Notes under the pieces: model-generated
Seen by the model: the letters and a program-made list of their open reading frames with translations, nothing else
Told to the model about the DNA's origin: nothing
The model's database searches: none
Made by a program: the position numbers and the translations under genes
Part shown: positions 13,507-27,100 of the stretch, piece after piece
How positions within the stretch are numbered: the first letter of the stretch is position 1
Layout of the letters: the number at the start of each line of letters is the position of its first letter
NCBI GenBank assembly: GCA_946807835.1
Contig: OX327691.1
Location: 14,187,688-14,251,687, forward strand
Length of the DNA: 64,000 nt
Direction of reading: 5' to 3'
Source of the DNA: Ailanthus altissimus
Taxonomy: Eukaryota > Streptophyta > Magnoliopsida > Sapindales > Simaroubaceae

Positions 13507-13674
13507 TGTGAAGAAATGAAGAGAAATAAAAATTCACTTATATGTTTCAAGTATAGATGTTACAAGTATATATAAAAAGAAGTATATATAAAAAGAAGAT
13601 GAGTCATTTAATATCTACTTGACAACTACCAACTACTTCTACACCTAATACTTTACAACTAATATACTTCAACG
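13507..13674 (-). repeat. 5' LTR of the copia element (168 bp)
   Basis: The same sequence as the LTR at 8673-8824 except for point changes and a 16-bp internal tandem duplication (two units of aagtatatataaaaag). That duplication exactly accounts for the length difference of 168 versus 152. Confidence 0.9.
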
Positions 13675-13679
13675 CTGTT

Positions 13680-15142
13680 GAATTGATTTGGTGAGAGTTC
13701 ATAGAAACAGGCTATATTTGCTGAATGAATGAAGTCAAGTTGTTTGAAAACATTTCGGCCATCATCAATCAAGAAAGAAGGAAATCAACTTCCGAACACT
13801 TTTTGACTTAAAAAAACTTCTATATTTTATCAACAAGACGACTGACCATGCTATCTAAGCCATGGTGTAACAGCAATAATTTTAACAGAATACATCTAAG
13901 CACATAAGTAACAATATTTTGTAAAAGATTTGAAATTGCAAGCGTCTGGTCAAATCTTGAAAGCTATCAGTATGGTATGATAGCAACTCCAAATACCTGA
14001 ACGATACAAGTGCATTCCATTTTTCAGAATATAAACAAAACTGGCTAAAATGGACATGAGCTACAAAATTTGAGAGTCCAGGAATGTCAGGAGTGATCAA
14101 TAACAATTAGAAACAAATTACCAAATGCTATATACACAAACAAAATTCAGTTCTGTTATGTTCTAGTGAGAACCAAAAGTCGAGTTGTCAATAAAACTGC
14201 ATGAAAGCAAGTCATAATTGGATATATGTGTTAGACATCTATGCTAGATATGTTTCAATAAAACAAAACCTCTCCGGTTGGCATGCATAGATACAAGATA
14301 TAGTTGACATGAAGGTAAGCTACATTATTTAAGTTCAACAATAGAAGAGAAGACAAGGAGAATGTTAAAAGATTGTCTCCCTTCATACAAATGGAATCAG
14401 AAAATAGTAATGAAGTGAATAATGCATCTGTCAACAATAAATAACTTGAGCTTGTGTAACTGACAATATGATGTGCTACCATGTATCTAGTTTTTAAGAA
14501 AAAACAAAAGAAATTGATTAGTAAGTCTGAATTACTTCCTAAGTTTAGGACAAGAAACCTGAAGTTTACAATATGATGTGCTGCCATGTATCTAGTTTTT
14601 AAGAAAAAAACCAAAAGAAGACATTGGTTAGTTTTTAAGAATTATTTCCTAAGATTATGAAAAGAAACCTGAAGTCTTGTCCAAATTATTTAAGCACAAA
14701 TTAAACCCCAGCATTCCCATCAGTAAAGTATTCAACTGACTACATCAAAGTAATTCTGGAAATCAATCAGATGCCTCAATTTCTGCTTAACAGGATGTTT
14801 ACAATATAAAATATGCATTAGGCTTAATAGGAGAATTTTTTTTTCCCCAAACAAGCATTATATCATAAAATTTTCCATCTTATCTAGATAAAATGATACA
14901 TAATCAAGAATGCCTACCTCTTTGAGGTGAGTACAGATGGATCATATCTAATGGAGCAAATTGCCACTTTGGAGCATATTTTTCCCCTCAGCTGTAATAC
15001 TATAACTTGGGCACAGGGACTGGAATTCTGAAATTGAATAAAAGTTCTCACAGAAAATAAAATCCACAAGAAAGAATTGAGAATACATTAATGTATGGAA
15101 GAAAATTCAATTATATCTTCAGTGTATTTCCTATAAATCAAT
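13680..15142 (-). other. Region 3' of ASHH2, includes its probable 3'UTR
   Basis: No exon or gene is recognisable between the copia element and the ASHH2 stop codon. The part nearest 15142 should hold the ASHH2 3'UTR on the minus strand. A 105-bp tandem duplication occupies 14463-14675. Confidence 0.5.
14463..14675 (+). repeat. 105-bp tandem duplication
   Basis: Two adjacent copies start with acaatatgatgtgct at 14463 and 14568. Each continues through catgtatctagtttttaag and ends near aagaaacctgaagt. The copies differ by substitutions and small indels, so the duplication is not recent. Confidence 0.85.
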
Positions 15143-18100
15143 TCAATGATGATTTTGCTGTGGTGGACGCTGATAAAAATTACCAACAGGTTTATCCACT
15201 CTACAACTGACATCCTGTGAACAATATGAATTTCTAAGCTCATTTCTTCTCCAAAGCCAAGGGGGTCCCTTCCTCTTTTGCTGCCTGAAGTACCTTCTTC
15301 CCAAATCATTTGAGGATACCCTCATTCTTTTAAATGTTTGTTGGGTGTCTGCACCTGGAATGTCCACATCTGATGGGTTAGCTCCAGTAGGGCTTGGATT
15401 CTTCTGATCAGGATAGCAATTGGGGGGGCAGTTACTATCTTGTCGCTGTTCTTCCGTGGATCCATCAACTGTCTTAAAGCTAACAGCACAGGCAGGTGGA
15501 GTGTCTTTCTTATCACGGGGAAATGGGGGTAAAGGTGGAAAAGGATGGAAAGGGATGCCTGGAACAATAACCCAACTATCTACACTTTCAGACTGCGGTG
15601 ATCCAAACTGCTGCAAGATATGCAATGGAATTCCATATGAAACAGGTTGGCGGTTATTGAATTTTCCCCGTGGATGAGCAATAGCCACATCAAATGGACA
15701 TCTCAAATGTGCGATGCTTGGTTGAGCAAGATCGGTAGTTGATGAAGCATCAGATGAAACCAAAAGTGGGTTAAGGGGAGATGAAAAACCAGGTGGAACA
15801 TCCTCTTGTGTAATCAGTCCTCCATCTTCAGAGTTCACAGCTTCATCATGGTTACTGCTACGAATTTGATCAGAGCAATTGCTATCCTCTCTGCTCACCT
15901 TATCAGAGTGATCGAGCATCATGTGGTCTCTCTTGGGAAATGGGTTAGATTCATACTGCTGCAACAACCTTGGCTCAAGCTTCTGTACCTTGTGCTTGAT
16001 TGAATCTAGGTTTGTCTTTGCTGGCTGATCCCACCGGCTTTTACGTTTGTGAATTTTAGAGCCATCAGTACAAACACCACCTGTAGAAGGTGAAGACCCA
16101 GCTTCATTGGCAGCTGTATCTGCTGTAGTTGTTGCAAGCAATGATTGCATGACACAGTCAATTGCTTCTGAAGGTCTTGAACCTTGGCCACGTGGAAGAT
16201 TATGCAACATTGAGAGCCTATTGCAGTTTAGACCCTGATGGTTATCTACCCTGCCATCATCCCTGTCCATGTAGCTGTGTTTTCTGACAGGTTTAGGAAT
16301 CCATCTATCCCGAAAGCTCCGGGCAATTTGATGAACCTATATGTGACAATGGACTGATTAGAACTAAATCATCATCAGTGAAACTAAATTTGGTAATTAA
16401 AACATCTACAAAATTCTAGGCACATCCAGCAAAACTTAAGACTGGCGTTACAAAACAATAACCTAAAAGATCTCCATCAGCTGAAAAGAAAGTTCATGAT
16501 AAAGAATCTATTAAAATAGTTTGAAATTAACCTGTTTATCATCGTGCTCTGTCAACGACAATATTGATTGCCTAAAGCTGCACCAAGAAACACACTTCTT
16601 AGAAATATATAATGAATGCTTATATGAAAGATTTGCATTAGTAACTCGTGGGTGGGTGTTTTCAAGCTTATCACCTCACCTATATGACTCCCACATTATT
16701 GTACCAAGTTAATCCCAAACGTTCTTATTTATTTCAGTCAGTAGTTCCCAACAAAAAAAAAAAAGTCATTTACAAAGAAATAAGTAGTTCCTTCTCTTAC
16801 TATTTCTAATTTTATGACTGAACAAGTGAGATTATATATGTAGTCCTTGCCATACAGTTGCATGCATGCTAACAAACAAACCTTAATAAAAGGGTAAAGT
16901 ACATCTATATACACATCAATATTATTTTTTTTAGGGATAGCAAAATGCCCAGGGGATAGGAACCTGCAGGCCCCCACCTTGAATGGGGTGAGGATGGGTG
17001 ATTTTTGTGAAAATGAGGTGAGGCATGGAAAAAAATTATTCCCAAATTATTAATGGGGTGGGGATGAGATTAAGCCTCCTCACCCCGTTTTCTATGAATA
17101 TATTAAATATAATTTTTTAGTTATATTTATATATTAAATAATTTATCAGCTTTTTATTTATAATTTATATTTAACTAGAACATACTTTAATAATATATTT
17201 TATTAATGAAAATAAAAAATATATAATAAAAAACCCATAAAATCTACTTTTCTTTGTTCTAAACGACAAAAAGACTTGTTTTTGAGTTAGGCGGTCACTG
17301 ATTCTAATGAGAATACGGGGCAATCAATAGAAAAATTAATGATGCTAGGTACTAGATTATTTAAATTCTTATTTTTTCTGTTTTATATATAAAAATTTGT
17401 TTGCTAATTACTATTCACATTATTAAAAGAGATTGTTATATTATTCTAGTGTGTTAGTTTGATACTTTATTTTTTCAATCATAATAGAGATTAAATTTTT
17501 ATATTATTAAAATTTTGAGAATATAAATTAGTATTTAATATTATTAAACAGAAAATGGGTAAATATGACGGGAATGGGAAAAGCATTCCCCGCGTGGGGA
17601 TTCTCCATCCCCACCCCATTTAAGTTTTTGAAAAATGGGTTGGGAAATGGGGCTTAAAATAAAATATGGGGTGGGGTACGAGAAAAGCCTCCCCACCCTG
17701 TTACGATCCCTATTTTTTCTTGATTAAGTTTAATTACAAAACCTAAACTACTAAATAAAAAATTCAATCCACCATCAAGCAGATGAATTAATTTCTTTCT
17801 CTTCTGTTTTCCCAATAAAAAAGAGAGAATATGTAAGGTTCCCTCCCCCAGCAATAAAGTGCATAAAGATACTAATAAAATAATATTGATCCTCGACAGA
17901 AGGAGAACTTGCTTTCATAATGTTCATCATGATATGCACAAAATTTGAGTTTCAGGTATCAGCCAAGAAAATTATGCAAAGGAAAATCTTGTATGATTCT
18001 TTCCATGAATGCAGAGTGCTGTACCTCATTGGATTGGTATTAAACTTCTATTGAAAATAAAGTTCTGATCTTGCCAGTAAATATCATCTTCACAATGCAA

Positions 18101-21100
18101 CAAAGTAAACTTTCCAAAATGTTTCAGGAGCATGCTTAGGTTACTCATAGATTTTTTTTCTTTCTGGGAAGAAAGCAACTCAACGCTATAACACTAGAAT
18201 TAGATTCCACACAAACTGGCGGCAGGTTCAAGGCAATTAGTAAACAGACCCCGGACTTATGCTTAAGTGCTCCAGCATCATGTGCCTAATTCCTCTTAAC
18301 TCTTGTTTCAGAAAGCCGATTATCTATTCTTCTTCTATTTTCTTGGTCAAATCATAAGCATATATTCAATATCTGGAAACCCTAAAAAGCTTTAAATTCC
18401 AATGGATTGTGACCGATCTTAGTTCAAGGTAAAAAGCAGATTAAGTTGAATCAATTATCCATTCTTTTTATATTTTCTAGTTTGAATCACTGAACCATGC
18501 ATACCACTCTCGAGAAACCCTAAAATTGAGTAAAAGAATAGAATAAGTTGAATCCATTCCCAAACAAACTTCACACAAGATTTGCAAAGGAAAGAGTCCT
18601 CATTTTATTTGAAAAAATATAAACAAAAGATACCTGAAAAATTAACTGAATAAAGGAAATGAGAATGTTTTCTACCTCTCCATTCCAGGGCAAGGAGGAC
18701 CAGAAGTAATATGATTCCGTGTAAGTATCTCCCTCATTGCCAAATATTCTAAAACCTGTAGAAATGATTAATTGGCAGCACAATGTTATCTCTTATTCCT
18801 AGAACAGGATTTTAATTTGTCTGCTATTTTGTTGAAACATAAAAGTCCTAACAGTAAACCAGACCCACCTGACTGTCCAAGAGAATGATATACAACTAAA
18901 TCCATACAAAATGTTGTTTTTGACTATACTGATCCAAGTCCATTAATATCACAAACAGTTCAATGCTGAGATCAGACCAAACACTTTATATTGCCTCTTT
19001 CAAAATAGATGAAGTAATAATCAGAGCTACACACATTTTCATTTGGAATATTGCCACTTAAAGTGATTATTGTCTCAAGTTGATTCTTTCGTCTTATAAT
19101 ATAGCAGATATGATACTCTTCCCTTAATTTTTGCAAAACCGAAAAAGAAAAAATTTCAATAATTTGCTTCTTAAACGAACCAATGGAATCGTTGGTCCAA
19201 TTCAGGAATAAATTCATGTTCAATTAAGTTAAAAGATGGTATCATAAAGAGCACCTTCAGAAGCTTCCGGAGAATTGGGATCTTTTTGAAGTTCTTTCTG
19301 AACTGCTTGATCATGTTGTGTAGCATCTGTAAACCTGGAAAGCAAAGCATTTATCAGTTCTAGCAAAAAGGAGTGTAAATAGTGTAACTTCGTTTGTTCC
19401 ACAAGTATGATGGTAGATAAAATTGCATCCAGGCAACATAAACAAGAAAAAAACTACCATTTTTATTAATTATATCCATCAACACCATTCGTGATTTTGT
19501 TTTCAAAAGGGCATCAAGGATCATTGATAAATCTCGATTGCTGCAAATCAAAATAGGTAAAAATTAAAAGGCTTGTATATAAGTGAGACATCTACAATAA
19601 ATATAGATACTAACTGAAGAAAGAAAACCCTCAAATTACCTTTGAATTGCTTCACCATTGCCACTATCACCAGAAGCAGCAGTCAAAAGCAGAAGCTTCA
19701 AATAGCCTTTTGGAGCATCCTGTTTGACAAAAACAGTGTCTTAGAAGATAGACTACTACACATAAAGAAATGCGTGAAACATTAGAAAAAGAAAAGGGTA
19801 AAAGATACAAGAGTATTGGTGTGTGTGCTTGTTTTAAGCAAAGAAAACTAGAGCCAGTAATCTTTTCACAAGAAACAGGCTGATCACAGGGAAGTAAAAA
19901 CTGAGGTAAGATTTCAACAAATTTTGAAAATGAATGGCACCAGCACTTTGGTGATGCAAACAATGAATAAGAGAAACAAAGTGGAGCAGACTTGATGACT
20001 GAAACACAAAAACCACTGAGGTTGATCCAACTACAACAGCATCCCAACTCTGCAAATAGAAGACATCAAATGCAATTAGTGAAATTGGATAACGACAAAG
20101 TTACATACTTTTCGTTTACTTATGCCCCCATCAGCATCCAGCAGCTCATTTAGTTTCTCCTGAACTGCAACATTGAAATGCACTTATCAATAAGGGATCA
20201 GTCTGTGCAAGAAAATTCTTCCTCGTATACAAGTCAAAGTAGATTCCTAACCTGCTTCAAAACGACCATTAGAACCCTCCAATAATTTTTTGGGTTTGAT
20301 AGAGAGAATCTGGGTTTTGCCGGCCGTCATCTTAATTTTATTTCCATTTATAGGAATACCATTAACCTTTCCTTTCTTAACAGAACCACATTTACGAGAA
20401 GTCTTTATACGAGGACGAGAAGTAGAAAACCCTTGATTGTCTTGAACTGTATGAGACTTGGATTTCCTATTAGCATCACTGCCATCAAGAAAAGGTTTCC
20501 CAGAAATCATAGCTGGAAAAGTCTCCACTTGAGGGATTAAAGATGAGTTTTCCTTAATGATCTCCTCTTCCTTGGAAATCTCCTGCTGAATGGCAGATAT
20601 GAGGGTGCTTGTTACTTCTTCTGCTTGGAGAAAAGTTTCTAATGACTGAAGTGAAGGATATTTTCCCTTTGAATCCTCCATTTCCAATGAACTTCGTAAC
20701 TGGTTTCTAGAATCATCAACTTCGGCAATCTCCAATCCGCCAGAAGCTCTAGCAGAGTCATCCATTTTATATCTATCTTTCACTATGGCCTCTGCAATTT
20801 GTGGTCTGTCACCATAAAAGGAACTGGTTCTGGATACCTTGTCAGTACCATCTCCAGTTTCATCTTCTTCAACCATCACAGGTTCAGGAAACTCCTCATC
20901 TGAATCACCTTGATAAATTATTTCACTATTTTGTAGATCCCCACCTATATAACCCCGACATTGTGAAGAACCACAGTGACATTTTTTTGCGGCAGCCCCA
21001 AACACTCTGACATAGTTGTAGTCAAATGTCAGCTCTTCACCCTGAAAAATACTAAGCTTAGAAATGCAAGACCAAATACTAAAGCAGAAAATTAAATCAT

Positions 21101-24100
21101 TTGTATCTTGATAGATTGCAGTAAACATTGTTTTGGAGCAAAAGCATGATGTAAGGTATAGGAATTGCAATTTGTGTCTGCCACATCAGGTACCAGCCAT
21201 CCAGCTGATGAGACAAATTATTTCTGATTTGCAGAGAGGGAATAGGAGCAGACATGGCCCAAAGTCAAAGGGTTAAGGTGGGAGCACATTTTATGTTGCT
21301 CATTGGCCTGTCCTGAGGTATATACAAAAATGCCATTATATGATTTTTTTTTTCTTTATGTGCACATGCATCTATGTTGGAATATGATTTCATCTGGTCA
21401 TTGCCCACTCAATTTCTTCACTTATCTCTCATGGCCAATACTTTGATCATTCCTGAGTCTATTGTTTGACTGAATTTCAAAACATAAAAATAGAAAAAAT
21501 ATTGAACATCATTTTTTTCTCTTTTAGGGTTCCATGGCAAGTTTGTGACAGGGTGGGGTAGATTTAGCATCCATCGATCCAAAACCCACCCCACTGCCAT
21601 CCGTAGACGTGGGGACCCGCAATTGCATCATCCACACAGATTAAATTCTTTACTTCCTAATTTGATCTGGGGGGCTAGTCTCTTCAAAAAGGACCATTGA
21701 AATAAACTAAATAAGCAGATACTTAAAAGGCCTACTTTCTTTGTATTAAAAATGAGAAAAACAATAAAAAAAAGCCATGAAAAAGTGGAAGACCTCCCTA
21801 CAAGGACAGTAAACTGATTTTGTAAATAACTGATTCAACAAATGATTAGAAATCAGAGACAAAGGTTTTATCTCAGCCGTAAAAAAATATTTGATTTCCC
21901 TATAGGACCATTGACACACAATGGTAATGACATGATTAAGTTAGTTACTTTCTTAAATTGCAGCTCCAGTACATTAATTCCCCAAACTTAATTGCTCATA
22001 TATCCTTTCAGATCAGTTGATAGAAATATCATCAAACCTTGCAATATCTTGTTCACCAAAATTTACTTTAATCTGCTTTCACGTTTGGACACTAATTGTG
22101 AACTTTGGTGTTACAGAACTTTTTAGGCTAATCAGAAAGAAGGGAAAAGGAAGAACAAAAAAACTTTGACTGCATAAAAATTTGCCTGTCCATCAAGTGC
22201 TGCAATTGACAGCCTTATTTGGTTGCAAGAAGAAAGCATCTTCAGCAAGTCCATTCAAAATGACATTCATTGACTCCAAAGGAAAATATACATGCAATTA
22301 ATTGATGCAAAATGCAACCATACCTTCTTAATATCCCTCATCGCAAATAATCCAATACAAATTTCTCCATTCACCATCCACTGCTCCGAGAGAAGACATA
22401 GAAACATGCATTATTAGAGCTAAAGAATCAGCAACATGAATATACCAAATGCATTGAGATCAAGATGAAAATTTCAATAAAATGAGAAGCCATGTTAACA
22501 TGATAAAAAAAAGTAAACCAAGACTTTCACAAATCAATAATCCGCTTAATGGCATTTGATCATGCTCAATTGTTTATAATCAGTATCTCATAATTAAAGG
22601 AATGTCAGATTATATACAGATTATATACAAATATTTTGTCTGCATATATTTTATACTGATACACAAGTAGTGCTTAAAAGGAGAGTGGACATTTAATTTT
22701 CAGAAGAAACAGAACATTTTATTTCTCAACATACTGAAATACATCTGAAGAACAAAAGGTAAACCAAAAGTCTACCACAAGAGATAAAGAAAATAAACAA
22801 AGTTACCGAGACCCAAAAAACCAACACCCAACACGCACACACATAAAACATAAACAAAATTCCTCAAAAATTAATACAAGATGGCATCCTTTTTTATGAA
22901 AGACAAAGAAAGAAACGTCCTCTGTAACTGAGCCCAAAGAAAAATAAAGAGGGTTTTATTCCAGAAAGATAGACTATAATAGGTAATACATTGAAATCAC
23001 AGAAGCTTAATTGGTAATACACAAAAATCAAACATCACATGAAAAAGAAGAAAACGGTTGCCAACAATGCTAGTGGATCAAGATCATAATAGTTATAATA
23101 AAAAACTAGTGGTCCAACTTCTATATACAAATTAGATGATATAAGATGCTCCTATCAATGTTCACCTTTTCAGTACGGCAATTAGGATCGCAACTATGGT
23201 TAATGAAACGACCCAGATTTCCCTTAGCACATGCATCTATGACCTGAAAGAATGAAAAATAAGTATAAGAAACTAAAATATAGCTATCATGGAAACATAA
23301 ACAGACAACAAAAGGAAGGTACAACCAGCATAATGTTACAAAGTTTAATTAAAAAACGGTCAGCATATTTCTACAGTTTTAGTCACTTTATACATGAATA
23401 AATCCACATTGATAAGTACTGTATTCCTAAAGCTTCTTAACATATAGTTCAATTTTAACTCCAAAAATTGTTAATTTGAAACCTTCATTTCGCACTTTGT
23501 TCAGACCATGCTCAAAGGCAAAATCTAAAAGGCCTTTAAGCAAACTAGATCTCTACCTAACTCTACCAAGACCAGGACTAAGCAAGTCCAGTTGTTTTGA
23601 ATACAAAGTCCAGCTTTACTCCATGTTTCAAACAATTCATGAACTTAGATGACCAATGCCTATCTCTTAAAACAAACAATGTTCTTGACCTTATTGCAAA
23701 ATGCATTGAGGTTGAGATGAGTAGGAAGAGGAAAGATATCTCAATAATGATCTTCATCACCAAGTATAAATATGTAAAAATATATTTGGCAATTAGCATA
23801 TTTAGCCCATACAAATTGCAACTGTTACAACACCAACTACTTCTGTTAAAAAGATATCCAAGAGAAAACGAGCAAAACAACCTTCATATTGAGCAGAGAG
23901 AAGCCAAAATTATATTGTTCATGGTCACTAACATGATAAAATGTTAAACACATAGTACAACTCCTGAAACTTTCAACAAGATCAAATACATTGAAAGATC
24001 CACTAAGGTTAAGAAACTACTTTATTTAAGAAGCTAGGAAACCACTACAAGTCTCAAAACAGTTTCATAACATAAGACTCATTGCCTGCTGCTCAGCATC

Positions 24101-27100
24101 AAACAAATGTTAATTAATGAAAAATAAAAAAAGATCTCAGATATAAAAAAATGAAAATAAATGTCATTAAGGACAAATAACCTCACTGCCATTTAATGTC
24201 ATAAAGTAAAAGTGCTTATGACCATTAGCCGCATATTCCTTTTGTCGTGCCTCATAAGCGTGCATGTCAAGGACCTGATTGGACCATATATTAGAAACCT
24301 TTGCAATAAGATTAAATATCAATAGCTGGAGAGAGTAAAAAATCTATAACATTAAGGGCGAGACTTATAGTATAGCTCATAACTTAGTTCAAGAACTATA
24401 CATTTTGGCCACCAAAAAAGAAAAAGTATATTTGAATCTATTTTACCCATAAAGTGCTTAAAAGAATATGTCAAATTATATTTGTATGCAAAATTGTGAC
24501 ATTATGGATCAATTAGTAACCAGAAGTAACAATGTCAAACCCAGAGGTGGGGTAAAAGTAACTGGTTCTACACCAGGTCTGATTGGATTCCATTGAAACG
24601 TGTAATTTTGCAAACCCACCTCAGAAAGCTAACATCATCAATAACCTTTGTATGAGTAAATTCATGCGCTAAAATAAGTTCTTGACAGTAGCAATGTCCT
24701 CATTGTTATACATCAATAAATGATAAAAAATTTAATCACTTGAGTAATGCAGAAAAACACCGATTTGAATTGACAAATGACAATAATGATCACAGCTCAA
24801 CAATGAAGATGCTTTAGTTTGACAACTGAATTGATAAGATCCCTGCTTTGTCCGCCAAAACCATGCTCTAACAAGTGGAAATCTGAGATCAATTTTTTTT
24901 TCTACTTCTGAAAAAAAGAATAATCAAAAGAAAATGAACAATTTGTGCACATGTAATTCCAACCTTAATGCATAAACTTAGTTTGCAGATAGGCTTACTT
25001 AAAAATTGACAGATTTTAATGCAGCCATGAACTTATACTTGGTAATAAGCACCAAGAATCTGTCCTTGTTTAGCCTCAAAACAAAGTTCACATTTGACTT
25101 AACAAAACTCAAGGAAATATACCTCTCCAACGTATTCAATAATAAATTGCCCTTTTGATATATCTTCGAGTAACTCTAGCCCAAAACCCTTCTTCCCATA
25201 TGGATGCCACACCATTTTGGTATAATTGCGCTTCTGAAACTGCAAACAGACATTTGGACTAAAAGATTGCTCTTTAAATACAAAACATCATCTGTCAATG
25301 AAGAAAATATACTGCTATCAGCAAACACTAGCTGGAGTACCTGTTGATTTGAACATGCATAACCACAAGGACAAGTGCCTCGAACACATTCGATGTTAAG
25401 CACCCGATTCAAGCATTCATCTCCACAGCCAAACCCGCCATCTAAAGGTGGTTTGCAATGGCAAACCATTACCTGATTAAACATTGGACGCATTGATCGG
25501 AAAAACATGGATTAACCTTAATGGGGAAAAATCTTTTAAGCTTTTCATAAACTAAGGCAAATAACAATCACCAATAAACACAAATTGGAAGGCCAAAGGA
25601 AGGTGAAAAGTTAGGAAAGTAGATGCTAATTTCTTGTCATATCATAAGCAAATATCTCTTTGCCAAAAAATAAAAAGTTAGAAGCTAATTAGAAGTCGAG
25701 GAGAAAGGTTGGACTTTGATACTGAAACAAGTAAAATTACTTACTTTTCAGAAGAATCATGATTGACAACCACACAATTCGTCTACAATTGCCGGGGGAA
25801 TAAAAATATTTTTCGTTAACAAACTATAGGGTAAAAAAAACATAAAAGGTCACAATGAAATAGGAAGCACTGATAATGCCTGATAAACTTGCATTACGTA
25901 TATAAAAAATTAATGAACTCCAAATATTATTTTCAGTATTAAATTAATAATAATGATCTTCAAACTGGCCATGTTTTGGCAAATCTACTAGATGTCGGCC
26001 CCATGAAAGAGCTGCGTGCAAAACATGTATAACATCTAGATTAGTAGTCAGCTTTTCCATTCTAAACCGTCCCATAGTAGTAGTCACTTTCGGAAAGCAG
26101 ATCTACAAAAAATTGCCCTTATCTTTTCTTTATTTTAATTTTTTTTTTGGATAGGAAACAGAAAATTTCATTAACAGAAAAGGAATAGTCAAGGCTAGGT
26201 GGATAATCAATCCACAAGAAAGAAGAGAAAAGAAACAAAAGAAGTGAAATTTGAAACACAATCTAAACTGAAAGAAAAAACATTTTCTGTAATAGTTTAC
26301 ATGCCCTTAACTATTATCATAATGATTAATGTGAAAGTACAAATGAACTCCACAGAGAATAATTGTGGAAAGTGATACATGAATTATATGACGTACCTCT
26401 CTAGAGTTAGAGTTTTCAAAAAGGACTAACAATTTGGCATGGAGTATTTTCTTCTTTTTTTAATTTTGTTTGTTTTTAAATTTTCCATTCGTATATGATA
26501 GATTGACAATGTAAAGAATTGGTGCCTGGAATCCAAACAGGCCAGGGCAAAGAATTTTAGGTGCATTTGTTCCACTTAAAATAAGCACAAAAAGTTCATA
26601 CATACCGAGTGATAAGAAAGTTCAACTCTTCATATTTCTAGAGTAAATAAAATACGCAATGCAGCCAAACAGAGATAGTCATAAAAATGATAAGGGATTC
26701 AGTCAAACTCACACCTCATCGATAGTTTGGGTTTTACGCCTACGGTGAAGAAACACATTAGAATGAATGCGCCTAAATGATGACCCAGGTGGGACTGCAA
26801 CACATCAAAACCACCAATAAGAATGATAAGCATTTGGAAAGAAGTTTAACATTTCTTTTAAAAAAGAAAAGAGATAAACAAACTATATTGTGGTATCATC
26901 ACTAGAAAGTATCACATACCTGCCATGCTCCTAGAATCCAATCCTTTTCTCGATCTATTAAAATCTAAATGGCCATCATCTTCTTCATAGTCTGATAAGC
27001 CTAACTCTGCATTGATGTCTGCATTTGACTTCTCTTGTGGGATTGAACAATCAGCAAACACTTTGTCCCTGTTGTCCTTACAAACCCTTCAGAAATAAAA

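Larger units (their letters stand above)
8673..13674 (-). mobile_element. Degenerate Ty1/copia LTR retrotransposon
   Basis: A complete but inactivated element read on the minus strand. The 5' LTR is at 13507-13674 and the 3' LTR at 8673-8824. A primer-binding site matching initiator tRNA-Met follows the 5' LTR and a polypurine tract precedes the 3' LTR. Flanking 5-mers ttgtt (8668-8672) and ctgtt (13675-13679) look like a target-site duplication with one mismatch. Domain order on the minus strand is gag region, protease, integrase, reverse transcriptase, RNase H, which is the copia order. Every domain is broken by stops or frameshifts, and the RT active-site motif reads YVDG where copia elements normally have YVDD. 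It lies between the GST and ASHH2 genes and disrupts neither. Confidence 0.93.

Noticed and set aside
15322..15677. ORFs in other frames overlapping the last ASHH2 exon.
   Set aside because: Shadows of the 1194-nt terminal exon, which is supported by in-phase splicing.
21525..21605. An 81-bp hAT-like mini-element in ASHH2 intron 9 (ends TAGGGTTCCATGGC and, inverted, TACGGATGGCAGTG).
   Set aside because: Ends match only partly and the flanking 8-mers (ttctcttt, gacgtggg) do not agree, so I cannot call a transposon.
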